NCBI RefSeq assembly: GCF_032854445.1
Contig: NC_088299.1
Coordinates: 1,771,001-1,835,000 of the forward strand
Source of the DNA: Liolophura sinensis
Taxonomy: Eukaryota; Mollusca; Polyplacophora; Chitonida; Chitonidae
Length of the DNA: 64,000 bases
Direction: 5' to 3'
The stretch's first letter is position 1. Each line of letters begins with the position of its first letter. The translations under genes were made by a program, and so were the position numbers. Shown one piece after another: positions 11,281-24,540 of this stretch. The notes below the pieces were generated by a model. The model did no database searches. It saw nothing but the letters and a program-made list of their open reading frames with translations, and was not told the DNA's origin.

Positions 11281-14200
11281 GTTGGTTGAGATGTGGAAAT
11301 GACACTAAGAAGAGAATAACAGACGGCAATCATGAACGAGATATTTAGCTACACATGAAGATACAGCAGTCAGCAGCAGTGAATGTACTCAGCAAACTGT
11401 CTACATGTACAGAGCATGTTACCACCATTTAGCTAAGGACTCTCAGCTAACTCAACTGATTTGTGCCGTCAGCTGACATCATGTAGCCAGACGAACGCGT
11501 GCAGACTTCGGATGTTTCCAACATTTACTTGCTCCATCACCAGATATTTGTGCGCCCATTGTGCCGTACAAACAGAAAAATGGCTAGGGATTTTTTGTGG
11601 GGGCGCTGAAACAGACTTTTTTAATTGCCACATAAAATGATAAAAACTAGATGATTTTGACTGGACATTGATTGTCAAAATTTCACTGGAAAATTAAAAT
11701 AAATAAATTAACGTGTACATGGAATTGTTGTTGCTTATCACTGTTTATACTTCGTAATTGCTAAGTCTACATAAATCTCTCAGTGAGCGTAGAGGAAGTA
11801 CTCCGCCCTCAAGTTAAACACGCTGACCTACATATAGATTGCACGGCTTCATGTTGATGATGTCATATAGTTTGTTTTCATACGTTTAAACTCTGCGCCG
11901 TACCAACCTATATTCCCATGTAGTTGGAACGACCCTGCTGAAAGCTATGACGTTACGGTGTTGGGTCGTGTGCAAAAACTGACTGCATATACAGTCCAAT
12001 ATATGCAGTGGACGTCTCTATTCTCTGTGTAGTATTTGGCAGATGTGTTAGAATGGGGTAGATAGAGTGAAAGAGCATTAGAATTGTCTAGATTATCTTC
12101 TCAAGGCAATTAACATGCGTCACATCTGCTAGAGAATTTACATTGCGTGGATTTTTAATCTTCTTAATTACATTCCTCATTCAGGTAACAAATATCTACG
12201 AAATCTGCTTGTCCTTTGAAAATCTGCTTGTCCTTTGAAAAATGCTTGTCCTATGATGGTTTGTGTTAATCGACTTCACAAAAAAATTTACCAATGATTA
12301 AGCCAGTAGATAGGAGTGAAATTGTACAGACCTACTGGACAGACTGAATACATGCTATATACCAATTACACTGATGAAGGCACAGAAAAATTTCAAAACA
12401 AAGCAGTGTATAGCATCAGAAGAAAAAAAAAAGGCAAAAAAAATAAAAAAAATAAAATGAATTTAAAGTAAAGTCAAACCAATTTAATAGCGACCAACGA
12501 AATGAAGACCAATGCACGCACATGTGCACTGTAGACTGTTAAGCACATAAAACTACAATGGATCTATTTGAAGAATAAAACCCCCTTGGAGAATATAACT
12601 CTCCAGCTCACAATCTTGCATCCAAAAGCTTCAGGGGCCTCTGTGGCCCCAGGGGCCTCGGTGGCCCCTGGACCCTAAACTTTTGTGCTGGCATAGTCAA
12701 CTTATGGCCGTATCCCTTTAAAATTGCTTCTGACGCACCTGCAAAACAATTCTTATCCATAAACATTTGCGAATTAAATTTAAACAGCTGTCTCATTTTC
12801 ACAAATTCGTGCCCGATGGAGATCTGTACATCACGGCTTACATAAATTCAACTGATCTGAAACACAAAATTCCCATTTCCATGTCATTTAATCAGTCATC
12901 TATCTCCAGGCATCTCATTAGCTGATTGGGATACCTGTACAAGGCTTTACAAATCCAACCAATTTAATACATTCCGACCTGACAGCTGTACCAGAGGTCA
13001 CTGTTGATATGAGAGCGGATTTTTGGACTCGAGAAAGTAGGTGCTGGTACATTACATGCCTGGGGAAATGTTTTAGATAATGTTATTAACATTTTATGAG
13101 AAGACCTAATCTTGCTTACCATCCACTATAAATCTTAAGCCAGTATGTCACCACAGGGAGGTGAATTCTTCCTCACCTTTGGGTATATAAGCACCCTTTG
13201 ATAAATTTGCCCAGACTCTGGGATCAAATTTGCTCACTTTCGTGCACAATTTTAGCAGCTTGGCAATTCACAATCTGATGGTGCATGGCCACTTACATGA
13301 TTTATAAACAGAACTGTGTTAACCTTGAAAGACCCAACTTGTGCAGACAATGGTGAAGTGGGACAGAATTTCTGGCGTGTCCGTAATGATGTAGGAAAAG
13401 TCAATACTTGCACATGTGACTGACAAGAAGCTGTTTTAACCCACACCTTGTGCCTCTGAAGCTAGGTTATCACAACAGGGTACCCCAATCACGAAGACTG
13501 GAGACATTATTGCCCGGCACGCAGTTCAGAGATATACTGTCTTCAGAAGAGCGGTATAGCAAAATATAAACTCTGACCTGTGAAGTAGATGGCAGACGGA
13601 CAATGTCAACTCCGATCTGATACTGCCTAAGCTTGGGACAAACAAGAGACCCCATAGTTTCACTGAATAATATTGCTTGGTAATTATGGAGATATGTCAT
13701 GTCCCCAACCAGTTTAAGAGTTTAGATTAACTGTTATATGTATGTCACAGTGCACAACAAAAATTGTCATAATTTTACAAAATGAGCCCCAGATCAAAAC
13801 ACAAAGCCAATCACTATTTCATCCCATTGGAACCATGTATCAAGTTCCAATTCAGCATACCCAATGGTTTAGAAAATCAAGGACAGAGTACATATCACAG
13901 GATAAAATGGACATTATTACATACATGTAAATAGATGAACAGAAAACTTGATTTGTAACTGGACACGTTGAAAACACACCTTGTTTCAATTTTATAAAGA
14001 CAGAATTCATTTCAGCATTATCTCTGAAAAAGAGAAGACAAATACAGTCATGATAGTGTTGAAATAGGCGATGACTAATATAAATCTATCAATTGCAAAC
14101 ATTACACTGTCTCGATCCATGGCCATGGCAAACAAGCTATGTACAAATTAATTTATTTAATTTCATTATTTTTTATTTTTTTTTTGGGCCTTTTTTTTTC

Positions 14201-16388
14201 CTTTCAACACTATACACTGCTTTGTTTTGAAATAGACTGCAGACCTTGAAATGGCGAACCTACGGTTGTTTGGGTAACATGGAAGTCACTTAGCAGCATT
14301 ATCTGGTGAAGGGTTGTCTATTCAGAGGCCTCGTTATGCAACAAATACTTGTATACATGTATTTAAGTTACAAATGGATTTCACTGAGAAATATATGTCA
14401 ACAACCTCCCGTATACTTTGAATGAAGTATATTACTCAACGTGCACATTTCGTTTTGTTACAATTGGGACTATCCTTCTACTGCAGAAGTTACCTTTCGG
14501 TACTACAACCACTGCCTTTGACTCCTTTTGGTAGCATTGCGTGCAAGTCCGGCATATTGGGAGTCAGGATTTGTGCGAGTTGTTGACATTAAAAGTTTGC
14601 ACAACACTGACTCACTATATATCGAAATAAAGTCCATGTTTTATGATTTTCGGTATGCAAATTTGCCCAGGTGTGATTCATGCATTGCCAGGGACAGGCA
14701 AGATTATTTTCTTGGTCTTCGTCCGAAAAAAATCCCACCATCGACGGGTATAATAGACACATGGACATTTCGAGCCCTGCTGACTGTAAGTTGTCGCTGT
14801 AAACGCAGACTGACATCATCTGCTGGTAATTTGCATGTAAGGATTCACGGGGTGCTACGTTTTGTTATAGCTTTGTATATGAAGAGCTCTGTATTTTAAC
14901 AGATGTTCAACATGCCACTTCGCATGTGTAAAGGTACTACGTGCTCACGCTCAATCTCCAGGGATTTTTCTCCCAAATTCCCACTTATCATAAAAAATAG
15001 CAATCATAAAACAATCAAGGTGCACTTGCTGTGAAGTAAGCATATATGTACTAAATTCATCATGATTAAAACTAAAGAAAACATGAACTGTTGGTCGCTG
15101 GAGCATAAACTGACTGCCCAGTGAAGCGCGAGCTTGTTTATTACATTTAGGAGCTGTCCATATAATCCCCTGACCACCCCCGATGCGGCACCTAGACCAT
15201 AAACGCCACAATCAATGCAATGCATTATGGGATACGCTTTTCAAGTCTTTGGGCAAACCTTAAGGTCATTTACTGTACTACATAAGTACACATATCTATC
15301 AAATATCTTCTTGTAGCGCATGTATTTCTTGGAAACCCAATAATTCTTAAATTTACAAATGGAACATGTTCAACAGTCCATAACAGGGCATTTACCCCGC
15401 AGTCATGGCATGTTCTGCGCCAACAGGCGACCTTGACCTCTGTCATGATCTGATAATTGACTGCGTCAGTTCTATTCCATGCAGTAACAACTGCTTTCAC
15501 ACGATAAAAGAGTTCACTGGTTCAAACCCCGTCATGCCAAAGCTTTTCCCTTTCATGATCTTCCAGCGTATCTATTATTGATGTTTGAAGCAAGAACATT
15601 TTCGCCTAACACTCCTATAAACCTATGTACACACACAATGCGATTTGTCCTAGTAACCATTGGAATGAAAATAGGACAAATCTATATTTCATTGGTCACC
15701 CTTTTATGATTTATCAAGTGCACGTTCAATTTTCATCTAGCGTGTTAAATTTTGAACCAGCAACTCAACAATCGCACGGGATGTCAACGCAGCCTCAGGA
15801 AAACGGTTTCACCAAATCATTGTGGAGTTCTTCTACACAAACAAAATGACACAATTAACCTACATGCTTATCCACTTCTTACACAACCCCACCTGTAACA
15901 CACCAATTAAATCTGTAGCTGTGAGGGAAATGGGACCATAAACACTAAGTAGGAAGTTTTATGGAGATGTATTTAGAGTTCTACAGCATTTTAATTCATC
16001 AAAATGTCAAGAATTTATCATGTGGAGCAAGATATACAGGCAAGTACTGAGCCATGGGACTGTTGATCCACGCACTCAACAAGGCTCCCCAGGTTTATAT
16101 GCCATCCCCTCCAGGAACATCCAGATTGCCATTTACTCATACTGTCAGGAGAGGTAGACTGTCAACACACTCTCCTGTAAAATGCTTACTTACTATCGCA
16201 CACTTAAACATATCACAGGAGTCATTCAACTATTCCCACAGGCATGTAAAATGTAACGAAATCCATTCTCGCTGCATCAAATAAAAAACTGCATTTATTT
16301 AAATACCAATGCTATCATTTTCACGCGTTAAAATATAAAGATTTTCAAATTATGTACTGCTTTTATATTGCACCTGCAATTTGCATGC
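11281..16388. other. Long stretch without a recognised gene
   Basis: Contains a 19-bp threefold repeat (AATCTGCTTGTCCTTTGAA) at 12198-12253, a GC-rich pair of GGGGCCTC(T/G)GTGGCCCC at 12634-12671, A/T runs at 12420-12455 and 14150-14200, and a 123-codon open frame at 14528-14899 (plus) that I do not recognise. Nothing else supported. Confidence 0.5.
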
Positions 16389-16487
16389 TCACAATTTACT
16401 GATGAAATCTTTCATTATTGGCCTTATTTCAGTAAGTTTCTTTGCCATTTGTTGGGCTTGTGTCTTGATCCTGCAGACTGTTGATCC
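16389..16487 (-). CDS. Candidate 3'-terminal exon (unknown or alternative end of CD109-like gene)
   Basis: The acceptor context is strong: a C/T-rich run then CAACGATCAG| at 16488. In phase 0 the segment encodes GSTVCRIKTQAQQMAKKLTE then IRPIMKDFISKL and a TGA at 16389-16391. An AATAAA lies about 90 nt downstream (minus strand, 16294-16299). Exon 14 of the CD109-like gene ends in phase 0, so this exon could in principle end a short secreted isoform with MG1-MG4 only. The other two phases also give short open ends, the 10-kb gap is large, and AATAAA is common in AT-rich DNA. I do not recognise the peptide. Treat it as a hypothesis. Confidence 0.25.
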   Translation of the reverse strand, partial: GSTVCRIKTQAQQMAKKLTEIRPIMKDFISKL

Positions 16488-16589
16488 CTGATCGTTGAAA
16501 GGAAAAGAAACGATATTGTTAGAAATGGAAGCTGGAATATCATTATGGATGACTGACTCATCCATAGAACCTGAATGTACAGCAGCACT

Positions 16590-16733
16590 AGACCCACAAC
16601 CAACCGCAGGTTGCTGGCAGACCTTCTCACATACGGCCGCCAGCATGAGCTGGACTTGAATTCACAGCGACCGCATTGGTCCTGGGTCATTACGCTGCGC
16701 TAGCGCTTTAACCGACTGAGCCACGGAGGCCCC
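16590..16733 (-). mobile_element. Family A SINE, head-containing but lacking its tail
   Basis: Read on the minus strand it starts with the tRNA-like head (GGGGCCTCCGTGGCTCAG, then GTTAAAGCGCTAGCGCAGCG), has GTGAATTCAAGTCCAGCTCA as B-box region, and stops after CAGCAACCTGCGGTTGG. The 3' half and (AATA)n tail are absent, so it was not formed by simple 5' truncation. Confidence 0.85.
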
Positions 16734-18989
16734 TGTGTGCATATATGCATACAGATACAAAAAAACAAACATTACATATGCATCCTGCCCTTACATGCAA
16801 TATTTGAACATAACGGCCAGGCAACAGGCCTACTGAAGTATCTACTATGTCTAAGCATACTAGAATTTTTTTATGGAATTAGAACACTTTAGTTTACACG
16901 CATTTGAGTTATAAACGAACAGCATGATCGAGAGACAATAAGATCTTATTCATGGTCTGTGGTATATATTCTATTTAGTTCTTTGAACAGTTCATAACAA
17001 CATAAATTAGAAACCCAAGACAAAAACAAACAGCCAACAAGATCAATTATCATTGGTTTTCCTGGAAATCTGTGTGCAGATGTTGCATAGTTCAGTTAGA
17101 GAGGAATAAAGAATAGCACAGCTGTCATATAAGGAGTAAGTCTGAACATTTATATACACACCAGAGGCCAGTTTCGCAACATGATTCACACCTTAGCCTA
17201 TAAAATTTGCAATCAGAATTAAACACTTAAATAATTTTGATCTCTGATTCTATGTTGTGGTAGTAAATTTCAGACAAGTTTGACATTCAGCTTCTAATAA
17301 TTTGCTTTTCTAAAGAAGATTTAAGTTTTGAACTTGAGAAACAGGCCCCTTAGAGGAACACACAAACAATGTTTTGCAACTATATACCCTTGGGTTTTAC
17401 AGGAAGTTAGTCTGTCTGGGCACACCACTCAATAAACCACGACAGCCGCTACAAAGTCAAAAAGTTAATACTGTTATTAATATTCTGTTGTGGCTTCATT
17501 TCCTCCCTCTCTGGTGTGGCCTTCATGCCAAGACAAATGCGACAGAACCATAAGCCAAGCCGAGCGTCTTCAGGGAAAGCACTGCCTAGACAGTGATTGT
17601 TTGTCAATCCTCTTACAACGACCACTAAATTGCCCATCAGACCGTTCATGGCTCACTACAGCTGACGTACGTCACACAGATGTGGCAAAGTGTCCGTGGA
17701 CAAAATCTGTCAATGAAGGCATGGAGAGCATCCGGTATAAATCTCCATTCTTCATCTACCAAATGACCACGTAACCGCAGTCTGACAAATAACCCGAAAA
17801 GACACTCTGCTGATCCACATCGACCAATCTAAGTGACATCAGACAAATACAACTTTGGTCAGGTCAGTAACAAAGGTCAATCAAGACATGACCAGGAAGA
17901 AATGACTACCCAGTTTGTGACGTCACTTGTAATCTGTTTGTTGTCATATAAATATATATCATATACATAGTCTGCTTATTTTATCAAACTTTTTCACAAA
18001 GTTTACCTCCAAGAAGCTGTCTGGAAATTAATGGGTTATTTCAACCTGTCCACTTTTACAATTTAATTCTTGACATAATATATTCCTTTTCCTAACCCTT
18101 TTCAATGGTAATTAATACACCAACCTTTTTGAATTTGACAATCCTACTTGTATCTATATATTAAGCTGTACAGGATCACACAAAAAGTGCCAGTCTAGCT
18201 CAGCAATGTAGGTCAAGTCTCACAGGTCAATTTTAGTGGACTCTGGTTGCATGCGTAGGGCTGATTTAATTTAAGTCACCGTCTCTAATAATGAAACATC
18301 GAACTTCTCTCACAGAACAGAGACTTCACTTGAATGTCTTGTGTCAGAAGGTCACTCAGCCAGCCTCTGTTCCTGTTTACTGAGAAATCACCAAATACAT
18401 GTAGCTCACAAGTCTTGTAAGCAATTCCACAGTTATTAAATTAAATGGCTCTCATATGGGCACTTTCCACTTCCCACAGCATTTTTGGCTTATAACATTG
18501 GTGTTCTTATCACTGAACTGCCTTTTTAGACATAGCCATGTAAATGGGTCTTCATATATTAATTGTACCAGTTTTCTTCTTAGTTGTGTTGACTTGTTTC
18601 TATGTGCATGTGAGCAAAACCTTCAAACTGTGAAAACAAATAAAAAGCTTTTTGTGGAGAATTATTAAAGCAAGGATTTGGCTACACACCTAGGCCTTGC
18701 AGCTTCAGAAAAAAACTGCTGTATTACCCAACACTGCCCTTAATTGTCATTTAATAATCAGGAGGATCCTACTATAACCAATAATCAGATACATCACTCA
18801 TCTGCAACCCAACTTTAAAAAATCATTTAGGGGGCTGACTTTTAGTACTTTTGGACAGGCCGAAATGGTATCAAGAACTAGAGTATTTGAAATATACTCT
18901 TAAGACCAAGTCATACCGGGTCATGTTTTCCCAAAATCAGCTGCAATGTATTCATGCATACAAGAAAACATGTATGCTTCTTACAAAAA
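16734..18989. other. Non-coding stretch
   Basis: Includes overlapping open frames of under 100 codons on both strands at 17449-17774, not recognised. No repeats noted. Confidence 0.5.
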
Positions 18990-19146
18990 AGGCTGGAAGT
19001 GGGAAGGTCTGTCAGCAGCCTGCGGATGGTCGTGGCTTTCCCCCGGGCTCTGCCCGGTTTCCTCCCTGCATAATGCTGGCCGCCGTCGTATAAGTGAAAT
19101 ATTCTTGAGTACAGCATAAAAACACCAATCAAATAAATAAATAAAT
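18990..19146 (+). mobile_element. Family A SINE, 5'-truncated
   Basis: The body from GTGGGAAGGTCTGTCAGCAG, through TTTCCCCCGGGCTCTGCCCG and CGTCGTATAAGTGAAATATT, to CAATCAAATAAATAAATAAA. The tRNA head is missing. Confidence 0.88.
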
Positions 19147-20410
19147 CTTACAAAAAAGCTGCTTTAGTCCGCTATGCCTCCACAATCTGGGGTGCGATGC
19201 AGATCAATATAACACTTGTTTTGGCAATAATGTTTGCAAATAAGAACATGCATGCAAACTTGTTTTTGTATTATTGTACTTTCTTACTTGTTTTACAAGT
19301 CCCTTTATAGAAATGTGACATCTGTCCTGCTCAGCTAATAAATGTCCATTTGTCCACTTTTTCCTACAATTACGTAAGAACTGTACCATGTTTCACAAAG
19401 ATTTACAAACTCAGCACAACTTTATATGATGAAGTGTTAAGCTAAAGTAGCATTTTCTAGTCTATACACTGTCCAAAGTATAAACACAGGCGTTCTCGAC
19501 AGGTTCCGGCTCCGAACACAATATTCCATCAGTTAACTTCATACAGAGACGTAAAACTATTATACATGATCGTGCAAATAGGGAGTCAAATTACTACTAC
19601 CCTAATACATCAATGTGGAAATGATCTGATATCAAACAATTGCAGTCCAGTCTTAGCTCTGGATGACAGAAAGATGTATTCCCTTTCCAAATCTCTTTCC
19701 AAGCTATTAGGATATTGAGTCCACCTGGATTTCACATAAATGTGATCCTCAGGAACAGCGCACTTGTCTTGCTGTGCAATAAATTTAAGCACATTCATCA
19801 GCACGACAGACTTCTCCGATGTTTATAGGTCCTGGAGCTCACACACTTAATTTGAACTTCCGAAAACTGCGGCTTGGTTTACATATGGGCAAACATAGAT
19901 TAATAAAAGACAGAATTAATCTCTGGAAGTTTGTCTTGCTCTCCAATCTTCCTCTCCTCACGACAGGGTGGCAATCTTGCGCAAGTGGCATTAGGACATT
20001 ATCATTTGTTTCAATCTTCCTACTCATCACAGAAATTCTAAACTGTACATGTACATAGCAAATGATTATAGATATATAAAAAGGATAATATATCCTCAAA
20101 TAAACCCATACATTATTTGTTATTATTACACTCATACACCTACATGTAAAATTTCTAAAACGCAAGCTTGAAGCATTCTACAAAAACAAAAAAAAACTCA
20201 CACACCCTGTCACAATAAGAAAAAAATAACATTATGTTCTGGTACACGCATGCATGTACATAAATCCAGATTAAGTGTAACATTTGTTTTTTTTTTCTTC
20301 CTATACCTGTGCAACCCAATAAATTATCTGATTTTGATTAATATTGTTGTTTAGCACCATAATAAGGAATTGAGATCTTATACAACGGTATCGTATTTTA
20401 TGAGTGAATA
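19147..20410. other. Non-coding stretch
   Basis: Open frames of 61-108 codons on both strands show no family features. Nothing recognised. Confidence 0.5.
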
Positions 20411-20545
20411 CATTTATTTGAGTTTTAAGCCACAATAATGCATGTATATGATGATGACCAGCATTACGGTGGGAAGAAAATGGGGGCATTGCCCAGGGAA
20501 AGCATGACCATCTGCAGGTTGCTGGCAGACCTTTCCACGTTCAAC
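20411..20545 (-). mobile_element. Family A SINE, old and truncated
   Basis: TTTATTTGAGTTTTAAGCCA, then GACCAGCATTACGGTGGGA and ACCATCTGCAGGTTGCTGGC. Heavily substituted. Confidence 0.7.
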
Positions 20546-21467
20546 AAGAGAAGCCAGAATTCACAATTTGCCAGGGTGAGAGGCTAATACAGGAGAATGA
20601 AACTGGAGTGAACGACTGACCTCAGGCAAATTACTGGTGAACTTTACCACCTGTAAGGCAAGTTTCAATGAAAACAGGAACTTGAAGATCTATAAAATTC
20701 CGAGCATGGGATTGAACCCATTCTTGGGATCTATGACCAAAAGAAAGCACCTGAACTAAATCACTTGATTACTTATGTTAAAGACAAACCTCAAAAAAAA
20801 AAAAAAAAAATATGAATAGCTGTTAATATGAAAGTTGAGACATACAGTGGGTTCAGCAACCTTTGTGATTTTCAGCTAGCCCTGCCTATTGGCAAATACA
20901 GGTCTCATGGCACCAACATTAAATTCCATGATTTACAGCAATATAAATACAAAAAAAGTCCATCTGCTTTAATGTATCCCTGCATACGGGAACTAGAATT
21001 CTACATTTAGCGAACAAAGAGTGCTGTATAGGCCTAGTGAAAGGCTTCAGCTGTATGTCATGTCTGCATCCATTAAACACTGGGACCCACAAACACTAAC
21101 ATGTGGTGTGCTAAATGAAATTAAACATCGCCTTGAAGGTTTTTCTCGTAATCAAATATCATGAAGTTATACAAACATGCGCAATTTGCATCCCACATGC
21201 TGTGCTAGAGACTCAAGCATTGTTCCAGTGTAAATGTCTGGGCTCATATTCAAGCTGTATGTATTACCAAATAACCGAAGTGTCAGGATTTCTGTCTGGG
21301 TTCAACAGCATCTAGGTGTCTACCAGAGTGTGTGCGTCCCTAATGACCACGCGGTATAGACATGTGACCATAGATACATGTACAACCTATATAAGTATTA
21401 TATCTAAGCTAGTCTAATTCAGACAAAGGTGCATGTATATATGTAGATGCATCACACAAGAAAGCAG

Positions 21468-21975
21468 TGAACAACCTCATGATCACAACCAGACATATGC
21501 CAAGTTAACAGCGTCATGATCAAAACCAGACATGCCCACTAAATATAGTCCCGTGGCCAAAACCAGACATGCCCAGCGAATAGCCTCTTGATCAAAATCA
21601 GACATGCCCAGTGAATAGCCTCATGATCAAAACCAAACATGCCCAGTAAACAGCCACATGACCACAACCAGACATGCCTAGTAAACAGCCTCATGATCAA
21701 AATCAGACGTGCCCAGTGAATAGCCTCATGATCAAAACCAAACATGCCCAGTAAATAGCCTCATGATCAAAATCAGACATGCCCAATAAATAGCCTCATG
21801 ACCAAAACCAGACATGCCCAGTGAACAGCCTCATGATCAAAATCAGACATGCCCAGTGAATAGCCTCATGATAAAAACCAGACATGCCCAGTGAATAGCC
21901 TCATGATAAAAACCAGACATGCCCAGTGAATTGCCTCATGATCAAAATCAGACATGCCCAGTGAATAGCCTTTGT
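21468..21975. repeat. 35-bp minisatellite, about 14 copies
   Basis: Units of AATAGCCTCATGATCAAAA followed by (C/T)CAGACATGCCCAGTG, 35 bp, with scattered substitutions and a few shorter units. A minus-strand frame through it is an artefact. Confidence 0.92.
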
Positions 21976-23496
21976 GTACTTTGGACTTCCCAGAAACTAT
22001 ACTGAAATCAGTCTTCACAGAAAAATGACCTAAATAGCAACAAACATCACATTACACAAAAAAGGTTAAAAATCACAGTATTTAAAACAAAACAATAGAC
22101 AGCTTTGAGGTTTATTCATGTTCAGCACTGTCTTTGGGAAGAAGGATACGCCAATAGCTAGGGAACTGCAAATTAATACGAACTCTGTTATTACTACTGT
22201 CTTGGAGAGACACTATTGCAAGGAATCAAAGGCAGTAGATTCAGCGTTTAAAATGTCAAGTGGAGAGGAATTAACAGATGTTCATTCGCCACCAAAGGAG
22301 GAAATGAGAAAGAAAGCTGTTGTCACTCTAATTGAAAACTAACTCCCATGGACATATTTGTGAAGAGATCAATTACATGTGATGAGAAGCCCTAGCCCCA
22401 TATACATCAGCAGGCAAGTTGTGTCTGGACAGTTACTGGGCTGACCGCTCAGACCAGAACAATTATAGCACAGCTGAAACATAGACTGAAATCTCTGATT
22501 ACAATAATATGATTTACCACAAGGTCAAACTGGGTAGAAGAAAAACATCTCTCTTATTACTGTTATAAGAAATTACACACTCTCAGTGCTTAGCCACTCA
22601 GCAATAAAAACAGGGACAGAAACTGGCCAATAAATGAACAGTTAATGAGTACATGTAGAGAGCGTCACTTTCACCACAGTGGTATATTGGACAGACCCAA
22701 ACTGACTAGAATTCTTCATCTTCAAGAAAAAGCCGCCAAGTGGTGCAACCCCAGTACCCCTAGCTGTCAATCTCAACACGCAGCGAGGTGAAGTGCATAC
22801 TACTGCTGTCTGAAATTCTGATGGAAATATGTCAACATCCGTCAGACAGAGAAGTGTATTCCCAGATACCTTAAGCCATCTGTCTGTCACCAATGTATGT
22901 TAGACACAGGTTAGACAATTATTTCACAAGTATTGTTCTATTAATTTTAACTCCTAATATGTTGAAAGAGTCAGTGATGTTTAACTTTAGAAATTTTATT
23001 TAGCAAAACCATCCATAACTTCTCACATAATATTCAAATATGTACTTCTAGCAGCTGAGGAAGAAAACAACAAAATCATATATCCATATACAAAAAAAGA
23101 GAAATTCTCTCAGTGCTGTCCACAAGGCACATCTTATTTCTTGCACATGTAAAGAACATATAACAAAACTTGACAGTTAAAAGATTCTTATAGAACCCTG
23201 TGGAATAAAAACGACCCAATTGTCCACAAAATGCTTTCTCTTTATCATGTTACATTCAGTGGGATCAATGCTGTTTTGTAACTTTTGCCCCTTCTTCTGT
23301 ATTTGCACATCTGGGTGGCCTGGCTAAATATATTGCCTTCTTTTGTCACCCACTTCTGTTTTTCAACTCCTAGTCTTGCCCACTTGCCTTCAATTTAACA
23401 TATTTAAACTCATATTTTCAGTGAATGCTCTATTAAAACTTTTCTGTAATCCATGAATCAATTGAGGAAAGATATAAAGATTTAATAATCAAACAG
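21976..23496. other. Non-coding stretch
   Basis: Two unrecognised open frames: 22118-22342 (plus, 74 codons, Lys/Glu-rich) and 22642-22893 (minus, 83 codons). Neither has convincing splice sites or family motifs. Confidence 0.45.
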
Positions 23497-23771
23497 GGGG
23501 CCTCCGTGGCTCAGTTGGTTAGCGCGCTAGCGCAGCATAACAACCCAGGAGCCTCTCACCAATGCGGTCGCTGTGAGTTCAAGTCCAGCTCATGCTGGCT
23601 TCCTCTCCGGCCGTAAGTGGTAAGGTCTGCCAGCAACCTGCGGATGGTCGTGGGTTTCCCCCAGCCTCTGCCCGGTTTCCTCCCACCATGATGCTGGCCA
23701 CCGTCGTATAAGTGAAATATTCTGGAGTACGGCATAAAACACCAATCAAATAAATAAATAAAATAAATAAT
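23497..23771 (+). mobile_element. Family A (Meta-type) SINE, full length
   Basis: A complete copy: tRNA-like head GGGGGCCTCCGTGGCTCAG-TTGGTTAGCGCGCTAGC (A box), GTGAGTTCAAGTCCAGCTCA (B-box-like), conserved body CAGCAACCTGCGGATGGTCG to CCACCATGATGCTGGCC, CGTCGTATAAGTGAAATATT, then CACCAATCAAATAAATAAA. About 275 bp. A good reference copy for this window. Confidence 0.93.
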
Positions 23772-24540
23772 CAAACAGAATACAGGTTCAAAATTGAAAT
23801 TTTTTAAAATCTGTAAATAGCTCAACTATTCACCGAGTGGTCATGCATGTATGTAAGAAATTGTTTTCACCGATTTACTGCATTTCATCACACGGCACCA
23901 CAGGTTACAACATTCTCAAAACAGACATCTGTAATGAGAGCTGGAATTATTTTTAGCTTTTCTTTCATGATGGACTTTTCAGTTATATGATAAGGATTAC
24001 ATGCTACATACATGTATGTATCCCCTCCCTTTCCCTGAACCTCCAGCTACGACACACAAAAGAGATCGAGTAGCATGTAGATCCAAACCTTAAGGGGTAT
24101 AGAAACCTCGGGGGTTGCTAAGGATTATTTTAATAAGAAGTCTTAAACTTGAGCTAAATCTGTCTAATGCTGCTGGGCAAAGATGCTTTGTGGGGTGTTC
24201 TTCAAACAGCAGAGAGTAAAGAATTAAAATAACCGAACACAGCTTAATCCATGGCCTAAAAATATCCCAGTCCCTAAAGGTGTCTTAAGTAAGACTCTTG
24301 TGCCTTTGTTCTGAGGTTCATTACCCACACCTTATGTTGGGGAAACCCTGTGGGAAGACCTGGTCATTTCCCAAGCAATGGTAGCCAAGAATATATCCAG
24401 TGCATGTCCCCACATAGTCACCACTAGGTGTCAGGATCAACAGACTGGCTATCCACATCTAAGCCAGCCAAATCTCATTATCTGAACCAGGCAAAAGACT
24501 GTTCTGACATGTGAAGGAACACTTTATCTATACATGGTAT

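Noticed and set aside
14528-14899. 123-codon plus-strand frame
   Set aside because: No recognised domain; the embedded GTAAGT would cut it, and no second exon was found.
17449-17774. Overlapping frames on both strands, one with a CRIC motif
   Set aside because: No flanking splice sites and no family pattern beyond chance Cys residues.
22642-22893. 83-codon minus-strand frame considered as a missing CD109-like exon
   Set aside because: It does not fit MG5 or any later domain, and no consensus acceptor/donor bounds it.
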